From Pseudomonadota bacterium (GTDB lineage: Bacteria; Pseudomonadota; Gammaproteobacteria; Burkholderiales; Casimicrobiaceae): a stretch of DNA of 64,000 bases. Positions 45,552 through 55,187 of this stretch are shown in pieces. Each line of letters begins with the position of its first letter. Position 1 is the first letter of the stretch. The stretch covers positions 19,906 to 83,905 of the forward strand of contig JAFEDG010000157.1 in assembly GCA_018241745.1 (NCBI GenBank), written 5' to 3'. A program made the position numbers and the translations under genes. The notes under the pieces were generated by a model. That model was given only the letters and a program-made list of their open reading frames with translations. It made no database searches and was not told where the DNA came from.

Positions 45552-48500
45552 TTATCGCTTGGCTTTCCGGCGTGCCAGCGCGGCGGCGACGGCGACCAGC
45601 AGCGCGAGGCCCGCGAGCGCGCGCGCATCCAGCGCCGGGACCGGCGTGGCGCGCGCGGGCGGTGCGGAGCTTGGCACGAACGCCGGGCCGCCCGGGTCGC
45701 TGATGTTGCCTGCCGGCAGAGCGAACGTGACGCTGCTCCCCTGCACGGTGGCCGGCAGCGTGTACCACGTGGGCGGCGCCACGCCATCCGGCGATCCGTA
45801 CTTGTAATAGACGCTGCCCGGCGGCAACGCGCCCGGATAGTCGATCGTGAACGTCAGCGAGCCGCCCGTCGTGCAGCCTTGCGTCGCGAAATCGAACAGG
45901 CCGAACGGGAACGAGTAGCCCGCCGGCGCCGTCCCCGCCGGCGGTGACGCGGGATCGCCGGTGAGCGGGATGAATGCGGCGTGCGCGTATTCGCAACCAG
46001 CGCCGCCGCCGGTGAAGCACGCCGTTGCCGTACCGCCCGGTACGCTGCCGCTGAAGCAGGTGTTGGCGGCGACGCCGGTGCCGGTGAGCCCGAGCGTCGC
46101 GGTCGTTGTCGTGGCGCTGTCGGTGACCGTCACCGATGCGCCGCGCGGCCCGGTGGCGCCTGGCGTGAACGTGACGTAGACGACGCAGTTGCCGCCGCTC
46201 GCGGCGAGCACCGTGCCGACCGCGCACGCGTTGCTGCCGCTCGCGAACGCGAAGTCGGCGGAATTCGTGCCACTCATCGCGAGCGTCGTGACCGTGAACG
46301 GCGCGTCGCCGGTATTCGTGAACGTCGACGCTTGCGCGCTCCCTGTCACGCCGACGGTCTGGTTGCCGAACGCCAGCGGGTTGGGCGCGGCGGCGACGAT
46401 TGGCATCGCCACGGTGTCCGTGGTCAGCGTCAGCGTGACGCTGCCGGCAACTGCGTCGTCGCTCAGCGACTGCGCCGTGACGACGACCGTCCCCGAGGAA
46501 CCGCTGTTCAGCGTGGCGTCGAGCGCGAACTGGGCCAGTGCCTGGCCCGGAAGCGCGAGCGGCGACAATGACGCCACCGGCGCATCGCTCGCGTCGTGCA
46601 GCGACGCCGTCACGTTGGGGCTCGTGGACGCGATGGCCAGCGTATAGGTGTCCTCGACGTTGCCCGCGTTGCGCATCTGCACGGCGAAGCTGCGCGTCGC
46701 CGGGGTCGACGGCACCGTGACCGCGGGCGGCACGCCAGCCAGCGCGACGCCTTTCTGCGCGGCGAGTGCCACGGCGACCGTGGCGCGTGCGGTCGCGGGC
46801 GCGCTGGTCGTCGATTGCGCGATCACGTCGAATGTCGACGTGCCGGCGGGCAGGTAGCTCGTGTCGCCGAGCGTTGCCGTGACGGCCTGCGACGCGCCGG
46901 CCGCGAGCGTCACCGATGTCGTGGCGAACGTCACCACCGGGCCCAACGGTCCCGCGGCCGACAGTGCGAACGTGTCGCTGGCGAGCCCCGTGTTGGTGAC
47001 GTTGACGCTGTAGGGCGTCGTCGCACTCCCGCTGCCCGGCGTCACGGCCAGCGTGACGCCGGCGCTGCCGACGGTCACCGGGATCTCGTAGTACGCCGTG
47101 TAGTAGGGGTTGTACAGGTTGACGCCGACGATGTACGGCCCCGGCGTGACGCTGGCCGGCGTTGTGATGTCTGCGGTGACGTCCAGCGTGGCATCCGGCG
47201 CCGTGGCGACGTTGTTGTTCTCGAACGTCACCGTCCACCCGGAGGGCAGCGACGCGGGGCCGTAGCTGAACTGTTGCGCGACGGTGCCCACGTTGGCCGT
47301 GTGCAGCACGACGCGCCCCGCATCGCCGCGGCCCACCGTCAGCGTCGGCGGGTCGAGGACCACCGTCGAGGCCGAGTATCCGTTCTGCGGATCGCCGCCC
47401 ACCGGCCGGTCATAGCCGTTGAGGTACAGCGTCGCGCGGGCGCTCGCGCTGTACGCAGGCGCCGTCGCCGTCACGACGAACGGATACGGCAACCCGTAGT
47501 CGCCGAGTGTCGACTGCAGCGTCAGCGTCGCAGTGGCGGAGCCGCCCGCCGGCACCGTGACCGGCGAGTCCAGTGCCACGACCCACGCGGGATCGACGCC
47601 GTCGACGGCCAGCGCGTAGGTGATCGGCGCCGGGCCCGGGTTCTGCAACGTGACCGTGTACGTGGCGGGCCGGCTGATGCCGACGGTCTGCGATTCCGGT
47701 GCGATCGACATCGCCTGGTCGCTGACAACGCTGACGCCGTTGACCGGCAGCTCGCCCGAACCGAGTGCAGGCAGCGTGAAGTCGATGCGCCCGCCGTAGG
47801 CGACGTCGCGCGTCTCGCCCGGCTGCATGTCCTGCACGTCCGCCTGCCACGTGATCGTCGGCACCGACGGCTGCGTCCATGTGTACGTGTCGCGATCCGG
47901 CGCGCTCGTGTCGACGGCCGTCGGTGCAAGGTTGAACGACCCGGGCACCACGGCCACGCCGTTGCCCTTGGCCATGTCGACGCGCGCCGTGATGGCCGGC
48001 CCGTCGACGATGCTGTAGTCGTACGCGAGCACGCCGCTGCGCGTCAGCGCGTACAGCGTGTTGCCGGCGAGCAGCGTCGACGTCAGCACGTCCGTCACGT
48101 CGTACGGAATCACGCGCAGGTGATCGGGGTCCGTGGCGTCGACGAACGTCATCACCCACGAGCAGCTCGCCGGGTTGAAGCCCCCGACCGCGTAGAACTG
48201 CTGGTCCAGCGGCTGCAGCGTGGCGCCGCCCGCGTCGCCGTTCGCACCGCACATGTTCTGCTCGCGGTTGTTGCGCAGCGCGGTGGTCAGCGTCGAGCGC
48301 AGCACCGGATGCAACGGGTCGGTGACGTCGATCGCCGCCACGACCAGGTTGCCGTCGAGGCCGCGCACGGCGTCGTAGTAGCCGACGCTGTCGCCGGCGA
48401 CGAGCACCGTGTTGCCCTGGCGCGCGATGCCAAACAGCAGCCGCGTGCCCGGCACGTCCAGCGTCGCGGCGATGCAGGGGTTGGGGTCGCCCGGGCAGTT

Positions 48501-51500
48501 GGTGGCGAGCTGCGTGCTGTCGGCGATCGTCACGCGGCCGACGCCTGTATCCACGGCGCCGCCGGTCGACGTCGACGACGCGAGGTAGACGTAGTTGCCG
48601 ATCGGCACGGCGCCGAACACCATGTTCGGTCCGCCGTAGACCGGGTCGTTGGTATCGGGCGACGGCGGCGGGAAGTGATGGAACAGCTCGCCCGCGAGCA
48701 CGGGCACCGTCGGGTCGCTGAAGTCGAGCTGCAGCAGGTTGCCGTATTGCGCGGCGATGAAGTACGAGTACGGGTTGTAGATGTAGATCGTCGTCGGCAT
48801 GTAGCCCGTCGTGCCGGAGAACAGCGCGCTGCCGCCGAACAGCTTGCCGAGGTCGGTCGGCGTCGCGGTCTGCCGCACCGGCAGCGTCGTCGCGTTGACG
48901 CCGCTGATGTCGTAGGCGACGACCTTGATCGTGTCGAACGACGTCGGCGTGTCGCCGCTGTACGCGAGCACGAGCGCGTTGCCGTCGATGTTGCAGGCCA
49001 CCGTCCCATAGCCGTTCTGCAGCACGTCCGTCGCGAAGTCGCCGACGGTCACCGGCGTCAGCGGCGACGACACGTCGAGGACCGTCACGCGGTCCGCCTG
49101 GCACACGTACAGGAAGTCGCCGGCGCGGGCGATCGAGCGCGCCTCGGCAGCGAGGCTCAGCGCACCGCTCGGCACGATCGACGGCGTCGGCAGCGAGTCG
49201 TGCGACAGCGCGAGCGCGAGGCCGACCGTCGAGTCGCCGGGCGCCACCGATTGCGGCGTCACCGACAGCACGGCGGAGAACGGCGAGCCCACGATGAACG
49301 CACCCTGCCCGGTGGCGCCGGGCACGGCCGCACAGCACGGGTTGGCGGAGCGTATCGTCACGCCGACCGTGTACGTGCCATCTGCGAGGCCCGTCGTGTC
49401 GATCGGGAACGGCGCGAAGTCGAACAGACCGTCGCCGGAGCCGACCGTCACGGCCGCCGTCTGTCCGCTGCGTACGGCATGGCCGTTGCGATCGGCAGCG
49501 GACCATTCGACGTAGTACTGGCCCGGCGCGTTCAGCGAATCCATCGCGCGTACGGCGACGCTGACCGGAGTGCCGGCGGGGCCGAAGGCCGGCGCCGGCG
49601 TGACGGCGACCACGCGGACGAGGTCGGGCCGCAGCGTGACCTCGCCGTGCGCGGTGCGGGCGCTGCCCGGCTGGTCGCGCGGCGTTGCGGTGACCGTATA
49701 GTCGAATGCGCGCGCGACGCCGTCGCTGCTCATGAACGTGACCGTCAGCGGCGGCGAACCGCAGCACCCGTTCGTCTGGTAGCTCGCCGGCACGGTGATC
49801 GTCGGCGCGTTGATCGTCGCCGTGATGCCTGGCGGCGCGCCGGCCACCGTGACGTCGAACACGCGTGGCACTGCGACGATGTTGGCGATGTTGATGTTGA
49901 CGGTGGTCGCCTGCCCGGGGATGTTGGTGGCCGTGGTCGGCGCCAGGCCCAGGCTGAAGTCGCGTTGCGACGCCGAGGCGAGCGTCGTGCGCATGTCGCA
50001 CAGCGCGGCGTCGATGCTCGTGAGGAGCGCGGGGATGGCGGCCGCCGCCGCGGCCGCGAGCGACGTGCGCAACGCCTGCAGCGTGGTGCCGTACGGCTGC
50101 AGGTATGCCTGATCGCCGGGGCCGAGCTGCTGGCCGATCAGGTAGTCGAGTTCGCTCAGCACCGCGGCGCGCGCGACCGCGTCGTCCGTGGCGGCGCGCA
50201 ACGCGTCGAGGTCAGCCGCGAGCCGGAACAGCGAGGCGGCGAGGCCCGTGCGGCCGATGTCGTTGGCGGCGTCGCCGGCGTCGAGCGTGCAACGTGTCGT
50301 TGCCGACACGACCGTGACCGCGAGGCCCGCTGTCGCCGGCTCCAGGCCGCCGAAGTCCGCGCTGAGCAGCGCGCCGAGCAGCATGCCCGGCGGCGTGCCC
50401 GCGGCCACGCCGAGGGTCAGCGGCACCGACACGGACTTGCCCGCACCGACCGCGACGCTCGCGGGCAGGCCGGTGAGGGTCAAGCCGGTCATCGTGGATG
50501 CCGACAGCGCGACCGTCGTATCCGCGTTGCCGAGCGAATCGATCGTCAGCGTCGTCGTCGTCGTCGCGCCCGCCGCGACGTTGGCGCTCGCGGGCAGCAC
50601 GCGGATCGACGCCGCCGTCGCGGACGGCATGGTCGTCGTGCCGCTCACCGGCGCCGCGACCGTCGGCGCCGTCGTGCTGATGACGCGCCCGCCGAACGCG
50701 ACCGGGCCGCCCGGGGCGAGCAGCGGCGCACCCGGCGCGAGGCAGATGCTGAGCTCGCCGCTCTCGCCGGGCCCGAGCGTCAGCGGTGGCGACGGGTTGT
50801 TCGTGATCCCGAACGGGTAGTCGGAATACTGCGGCTGGAATACGAACGAGTCGGTGGCGGGCCCGGTGTTCGTGACCGTGGCGAGGAACACCGTCGGCAG
50901 CTCGGAGCCGCTGTACGGCAGCACGAAGCGTGGATCCGGCGCCACCGTCACGCCGACGCCGGCCACGGCGCCCGGCACGACGGTTGCCGGCAACCGCGGC
51001 TGTGGCGGGCTCACGAGGATGTCCGGCACCTGCGGGTCGCCAAGCGCGAGAACGATCGCCTTCTTGAGCGTCTCGAGCCCTTCGAGCAACCCGTCGACCA
51101 TGCTGTAGATGAGACCGTAAGGACCCTTGATCTCGAGCTCGGCCGTCGTCCACTTGAGGTAGGTCATGATGCCGTTCAGCGCGTTGTCCAGCACCTCCTC
51201 GATGATCTCCTTGGTCGTCCTGACGCTCTCGCCGAACTCGTCGTCGGCCGCGATCGCGTCGAGCAGGCCCGACATGTAGGCGAGCGACACCAGCGCGACC
51301 GAGTTGATGTTGCCGACGAACTTGGCCATCGAATTCTCGAGGTTCTGCTCGCCGAAACGGTTGAAGTACAGCGCCGCATATTCGACGAACGCGTTGTGCG
51401 TGCCGTCCTCGAACGTGCTGATCGACTGGCCGGTCACCGGGTCGGACTCGAGCCATGCGGTCAGCGGGGCGCCGTTGACCGTGACCGGTGCGCGTGGCGC

Positions 51501-53225
51501 GAGCACGAAGCGACCGGCGAGCAACGCGTCCCGGATGCGTGCCTTGGCGTCGGCCGACAGCGCGAGGCCGTCGACGTCGGCGACGTTGCCGGCGGCGAGC
51601 GGGATGTACGCGCCTCCGTCCGGCTGCGCGAGCAGCAGCGAGCCCAGCGTCACCGCGTCGCCGCCGGTGAGCTGGGACAGCACCGTGCCCTCGAGCAGCG
51701 ATTCGGTAAGCCCGCGCGCCTGCTCGAAGTGCCTCGCGTTCGCGAACGAGATGCCCGGCAGCGGGTAGGTGAGCAGCGTGTTCCGGCGGACGTCGAGGCC
51801 GAACTGCAGGTGGTCGTTGGCGAGCGATGCGCGCGCGACCGTGATCCGCGGCGTCGCGATTTCCGCCTTCACGAGGAATTGCGCGGCCTGGCTGTCCATC
51901 GAACGTCCCGCCGCGCCTTCGAACGTGGCCGTGGCGAGCTCCATGAACGCGATCGCGATCGCGCGATTGAGCGCCACGGCGCGCGTGACCAGCGCGACGT
52001 CGGCGGGCGACATCAGGTCCGGCGTGGGCACGGCAGCGACGGCCGGCGCGATGGCCGCGGCTTCGGCCTGCAGCGCAGCCATCCGCGCCTGGCGCGCGGC
52101 AAACCCGTCGGTGGGCTGCCGCGATGGCGCCACCTGCACCGTCAGCAGGTCGAGCGTCGTCAGCGCGGGCCCGTTGTCCGGCGACGGTGTGTAGGCGATC
52201 GTGCCGCCCGTCTGCCGCGTCGCATAGCCGATGCGGTCGAGCAGCGTGCGCCGCGTCGACTGCGGCGCCGACGGGTTCGCCGGGTCGATGACGTCCATGT
52301 CGACGAACACCCCGGTGAGGATGTTGCTGCCCAGCGGGAAGTTCGTCAGCAGTTCGCTGTAGTCGTCGCCGCGGATCACGTCGTAGTCGCGTGGGTCCAG
52401 CGTGCTGTCGCCGATCACCATGTACGGCGAATACGTGTTCGTCGACGCAGTGATCGCGAGGCCGGGCAGCGTCGATTGCGAGACGAAGTGCCCGAACGTC
52501 ACCGGCTTGTCGATCAGGTCCGCGGTGTTGAACGTGCGGTCGAGCGGCGTCACCGTGCCGAGCGGGAAGCCGTAGAGGGCGCCGGCCTGGGAGTAGAACT
52601 CCGCGGTCAGGCGGAAGCGGACCTTCTGCTTCTGCGCGTCCGGGATCTCGTCGAACGTCGTCGCGGGCACCGCCGCCTGCACGCCGATCGTGCTGCCGGC
52701 GAACGTGGGGTCGAACGGCGTGTACGGCGACGCGGGCGTGGGCCTGTACTCGACCCACGTGTGCTGCGCGGCCCACTGGTTGAGCTGGTAGTCGTTCTGC
52801 GGCGCGGACAGCGCGCCCGGGTTGTAGCATCCAAGTGCACGCCGGATGCCCGGGAACATCCGTGCGACGACGCGCTGCGCGTCGGTGCTGCCGAGCGTCC
52901 CTTGCGCATAGTGGGCGGTGTAGCCGGAAGCGCGCAGCAACTCGACGCCCAGCGCCGCGCGGTCGATGGGGCTCCCGGCCTTGCTGACCAGCGTGCCGAC
53001 CGCCCCGCGCAGGCTCCCGCTGTACAACTCGACCGCGACGTCGTCGCGCAGGTAGGCGAAGATCTGCGCCGGGTCGTGCCCCAGCTGCGTCGCGAGCGCG
53101 TCGATCCGCGCGTCGGCGCGGACGTTGCCCGCGGCCACCAGCGTCGCAAGCGCGATGGCGACGCCGATCGCGTACGCGATCGCCACCCGGCAACGCCCCC
53201 TCGCGCCGTCCTGCGTCGCCTGCAT
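45552..53225 (-). CDS. Giant secreted protein: transglutaminase-like head, beta-domain repeats, IPTL-CTERM-like tail
   Basis: A 2557-residue exported protein. Residues 1-38 form a signal peptide. Residues 45-180 form a transglutaminase-like domain that keeps the histidine (H155 in WAAQHTWVEY) and aspartate (D172 in PFDPTF), but the helix that normally carries the cysteine reads IDRAALGVELLRASGY, with no cysteine. Long beta-rich Ig-like stretches follow, then LVIVD-type propeller repeats (about 1360-1745, FLYVCQADRVTVLDVSSP), more NEW3-like modules, an ASH/choice-of-anchor-D module (about 2275-2370), a choice-of-anchor-U-like module with SFPFGLFDF and, at 2528-2557, a VPALDARALAGLALL helix plus RRKAKR, matching IPTL-CTERM sorting tails. 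A surface adhesin or matrix protein is inferred. Confidence 0.9.
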   Translation of the reverse strand: MQATQDGARGRCRVAIAYAIGVAIALATLVAAGNVRADARIDALATQLGHDPAQIFAYLRDDVAVELYSGSLRGAVGTLVSKAGSPIDRAALGVELLRASGYTAHYAQGTLGSTDAQRVVARMFPGIRRALGCYNPGALSAPQNDYQLNQWAAQHTWVEYRPTPASPYTPFDPTFAGSTIGVQAAVPATTFDEIPDAQKQKVRFRLTAEFYSQAGALYGFPLGTVTPLDRTFNTADLIDKPVTFGHFVSQSTLPGLAITASTNTYSPYMVIGDSTLDPRDYDVIRGDDYSELLTNFPLGSNILTGVFVDMDVIDPANPSAPQSTRRTLLDRIGYATRQTGGTIAYTPSPDNGPALTTLDLLTVQVAPSRQPTDGFAARQARMAALQAEAAAIAPAVAAVPTPDLMSPADVALVTRAVALNRAIAIAFMELATATFEGAAGRSMDSQAAQFLVKAEIATPRITVARASLANDHLQFGLDVRRNTLLTYPLPGISFANARHFEQARGLTESLLEGTVLSQLTGGDAVTLGSLLLAQPDGGAYIPLAAGNVADVDGLALSADAKARIRDALLAGRFVLAPRAPVTVNGAPLTAWLESDPVTGQSISTFEDGTHNAFVEYAALYFNRFGEQNLENSMAKFVGNINSVALVSLAYMSGLLDAIAADDEFGESVRTTKEIIEEVLDNALNGIMTYLKWTTAELEIKGPYGLIYSMVDGLLEGLETLKKAIVLALGDPQVPDILVSPPQPRLPATVVPGAVAGVGVTVAPDPRFVLPYSGSELPTVFLATVTNTGPATDSFVFQPQYSDYPFGITNNPSPPLTLGPGESGELSICLAPGAPLLAPGGPVAFGGRVISTTAPTVAAPVSGTTTMPSATAASIRVLPASANVAAGATTTTTLTIDSLGNADTTVALSASTMTGLTLTGLPASVAVGAGKSVSVPLTLGVAAGTPPGMLLGALLSADFGGLEPATAGLAVTVVSATTRCTLDAGDAANDIGRTGLAASLFRLAADLDALRAATDDAVARAAVLSELDYLIGQQLGPGDQAYLQPYGTTLQALRTSLAAAAAAAIPALLTSIDAALCDMRTTLASASQRDFSLGLAPTTATNIPGQATTVNINIANIVAVPRVFDVTVAGAPPGITATINAPTITVPASYQTNGCCGSPPLTVTFMSSDGVARAFDYTVTATPRDQPGSARTAHGEVTLRPDLVRVVAVTPAPAFGPAGTPVSVAVRAMDSLNAPGQYYVEWSAADRNGHAVRSGQTAAVTVGSGDGLFDFAPFPIDTTGLADGTYTVGVTIRSANPCCAAVPGATGQGAFIVGSPFSAVLSVTPQSVAPGDSTVGLALALSHDSLPTPSIVPSGALSLAAEARSIARAGDFLYVCQADRVTVLDVSSPLTPVTVGDFATDVLQNGYGTVACNIDGNALVLAYSGDTPTSFDTIKVVAYDISGVNATTLPVRQTATPTDLGKLFGGSALFSGTTGYMPTTIYIYNPYSYFIAAQYGNLLQLDFSDPTVPVLAGELFHHFPPPSPDTNDPVYGGPNMVFGAVPIGNYVYLASSTSTGGAVDTGVGRVTIADSTQLATNCPGDPNPCIAATLDVPGTRLLFGIARQGNTVLVAGDSVGYYDAVRGLDGNLVVAAIDVTDPLHPVLRSTLTTALRNNREQNMCGANGDAGGATLQPLDQQFYAVGGFNPASCSWVMTFVDATDPDHLRVIPYDVTDVLTSTLLAGNTLYALTRSGVLAYDYSIVDGPAITARVDMAKGNGVAVVPGSFNLAPTAVDTSAPDRDTYTWTQPSVPTITWQADVQDMQPGETRDVAYGGRIDFTLPALGSGELPVNGVSVVSDQAMSIAPESQTVGISRPATYTVTLQNPGPAPITYALAVDGVDPAWVVALDSPVTVPAGGSATATLTLQSTLGDYGLPYPFVVTATAPAYSASARATLYLNGYDRPVGGDPQNGYSASTVVLDPPTLTVGRGDAGRVVLHTANVGTVAQQFSYGPASLPSGWTVTFENNNVATAPDATLDVTADITTPASVTPGPYIVGVNLYNPYYTAYYEIPVTVGSAGVTLAVTPGSGSATTPYSVNVTNTGLASDTFALSAAGPLGPVVTFATTSVTLAAGASQAVTATLGDTSYLPAGTSTFDVIAQSTTSAPATARATVAVALAAQKGVALAGVPPAVTVPSTPATRSFAVQMRNAGNVEDTYTLAIASTSPNVTASLHDASDAPVASLSPLALPGQALAQFALDATLNSGSSGTVVVTAQSLSDDAVAGSVTLTLTTDTVAMPIVAAAPNPLAFGNQTVGVTGSAQASTFTNTGDAPFTVTTLAMSGTNSADFAFASGSNACAVGTVLAASGGNCVVYVTFTPGATGPRGASVTVTDSATTTTATLGLTGTGVAANTCFSGSVPGGTATACFTGGGAGCEYAHAAFIPLTGDPASPPAGTAPAGYSFPFGLFDFATQGCTTGGSLTFTIDYPGALPPGSVYYKYGSPDGVAPPTWYTLPATVQGSSVTFALPAGNISDPGGPAFVPSSAPPARATPVPALDARALAGLALLVAVAAALARRKAKR

Positions 53226-53334
53226 ATCGCATACCCCCGCTGCGCCGGCCGTGCGGCGCGATGCCATCTGCAACGATTATGTAGAATCAGGCGCGTCCCA
53301 CTGCACGGCGCGCAGGTGACCGATAGGTGTCCTG

Positions 53335-55161
53335 ATGCGCCCGCCGCGCGCCATGAACGAATCGTCGGTTGCCAGCCCGGCCCGGCGGGAGTCGCCTCCC
53401 GCAGGACTCGTGCTGTCGGCGCTCGCAGCCATCGAGACCAGCGCGACGTTCCGCCGCTCGTCGCGCCATCGCCAGCTGCTGCGCCACCTGGTGCAGCGGA
53501 CGCTCGACGGCGCCTCCGGCGAGATCAAGGAATCGGTGCTCGCCACCGAAGTCTTCGGCCGCGCGCCGTCGGCGTTCGATCCGCGCAGCGATACGACGGT
53601 GCGCGTCGAGCTGCGGCGGCTGCGGCTCAAGCTCGATCGCTACTACGCGCAGGAGGGTGCCGGCGCGAGCATCGTCGTGCGGCTGGAGGCCGGCAGCTAC
53701 GTGCCCCGCTTCGAGGCACGCCCCGGCGCGCCGCCGCCGGTGCTCGCCGTGCTTCCGTTCACGTTCGCGACGACGTCCGGCGTCGCGGCCGACACTCTCG
53801 CCACCGCCGAGATGCTGACGGACGAGGTGGTCGCCATCCTGGCCGAACTGCCCGGCCTGCGCGTCATTGCACGCAGTTCGGTCGCGGCGAGCCTCGCGCG
53901 GAGCCGGGACGTGCGGGACATCGGCGCGGCGCTCGGCGCATCGCTCGTCGTCGAAGGCCAGGTGAGCGCGCAAGGCGCGCGTCATCGCGTCAGCGTGAAG
54001 CTCGCGGCCACGGCGGACGGCACGTATCGCGCGGCGCACGTGTACGACGCAGGCGCACCCAACGAACCGTCGCTCGTGCATCGCATCGTGCGCGACCTGG
54101 TCGCGGACCTCGCGCTCGGGGCCGCCGCGGCCGGCACGCTGGCGCGTGCCGCGAGGCGCGTCACCGAAAGCCACGAGGCGCGTGATGCGTGGCAACGCGG
54201 CATGTACCTGCTGCGTCGTCAGCGCGCCGACGAGTTCCGCCGCGCGTTGGCGCTGTTCGACGAGGCGACGGTGCACGATCCGCAGTTCGCGCCGGCGCAT
54301 GCCGGCCGCGCCCAGGCGGCGATGATGCTGATCGGGCTCGCCCCGACGCCTGATCCGGCATTGATCGACGTCGCGCGGAGCGCCGCTGCCGCCGCGCTGG
54401 CACTGGACGAGGGACTCGCGGCCGCGCACGGCGTGGAGGCCTTCCTCGCCTTCGCCATCGATCGCGATCCCGGCCGCGCGGAGCGAGCGATGCTGACGGA
54501 GCTGCGGCTGGCGCCGGCGGACGCCGGTGCGCACCGGCGCTATGCGTGGCAGCTGATGTTCGCCGGGCGCTTCGACGAGGCCGAGGCCGCCTACGACGTC
54601 GCGATGAGCCTCGATCCGCTGGATGCGCGCTTGCGCACGCACCAGGGCCTGCTGTGGTTCTACCGCCGCGACTACGCGCGCGCGGCGGCGCGCTTCGAGC
54701 GCGTGCTGGAGATCGAGCCCGACTTCATCGTCGCGCAGGTCCTGCTGGCAAGCGCGTGGCTCAACGCGGGGCAACATCGGCGCGCGCTCGCGGCGTTCCG
54801 CGCCATCGCCGCGCACTGGCCCGACGATTCGATCGGCGCGCTCGGCGTCGTGCAGGCGCTCGCACTCGCCGGGCGGCTGCCGGCGGCGCGCGCCGCATGG
54901 ACCGCGCTGCTCGCCCGCTTCGGGCCGGATCACGTCGGCCCGTACCGGTCGGCGATCGCGCACGCGCGGCTCGGCGATGCCGACGCCGCGTTCGCGGCAT
55001 TGGAGCGCGCGGCCCTGCTGCGCGACATGAACTTCGTCTGCGTTGCGGTGGACCCGTCGTTCGATGCGCTCCGGCGTGACGCGCGTTGGCCTGCACTCGT
55101 TGCGCGCCACGGCGTCGCGCAGGTGGGCGCCGGCGCGATACCGGCTGCCGCCGGCGTGTAG
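53335..55161 (+). CDS. Winged-helix/TolB-like/TPR regulatory protein
   Basis: A 608-residue protein. The N-terminal part (about 25-125: RQLLRHLVQRTLDG, EVFGRAPSAFDPRSDTTVRVELRRLR, LEAGSYVPRF) is a DNA-binding-like domain found in adenylate-cyclase-linked and CadC-like regulators. A TolB-N-like segment (VLAVLPFTFATTSG, LPGLRVIARSSV, LVVEGQVS) and several TPR repeats follow. No membrane helix is obvious. It is divergent from the giant gene by about 110 bases and probably regulates it or itself. The ATG at 53335 has an AGG ribosome site; ATG at 53353 is the alternative. Confidence 0.8.
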   Translation: MRPPRAMNESSVASPARRESPPAGLVLSALAAIETSATFRRSSRHRQLLRHLVQRTLDGASGEIKESVLATEVFGRAPSAFDPRSDTTVRVELRRLRLKLDRYYAQEGAGASIVVRLEAGSYVPRFEARPGAPPPVLAVLPFTFATTSGVAADTLATAEMLTDEVVAILAELPGLRVIARSSVAASLARSRDVRDIGAALGASLVVEGQVSAQGARHRVSVKLAATADGTYRAAHVYDAGAPNEPSLVHRIVRDLVADLALGAAAAGTLARAARRVTESHEARDAWQRGMYLLRRQRADEFRRALALFDEATVHDPQFAPAHAGRAQAAMMLIGLAPTPDPALIDVARSAAAAALALDEGLAAAHGVEAFLAFAIDRDPGRAERAMLTELRLAPADAGAHRRYAWQLMFAGRFDEAEAAYDVAMSLDPLDARLRTHQGLLWFYRRDYARAAARFERVLEIEPDFIVAQVLLASAWLNAGQHRRALAAFRAIAAHWPDDSIGALGVVQALALAGRLPAARAAWTALLARFGPDHVGPYRSAIAHARLGDADAAFAALERAALLRDMNFVCVAVDPSFDALRRDARWPALVARHGVAQVGAGAIPAAAGV

Positions 55162-55187
55162 CGCCGGCGCCCGCCAGCGCGCTGCGG

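Noticed and set aside
45552..53225. Polymorphic toxin (RHS or contact-dependent) reading of the giant protein
   Set aside because: No RHS/YD repeats, no toxin-like C-terminal domain and no immunity gene downstream; the C-terminus is a sorting tail instead.
46596..54185. A 2529-codon plus-strand open frame opposite the giant secreted protein
   Set aside because: It is almost entirely Arg/Asp/His/Val-rich without any domain, the mirror of GC-rich coding on the other strand; the minus-strand protein has a signal peptide, recognisable domains and a sorting tail.
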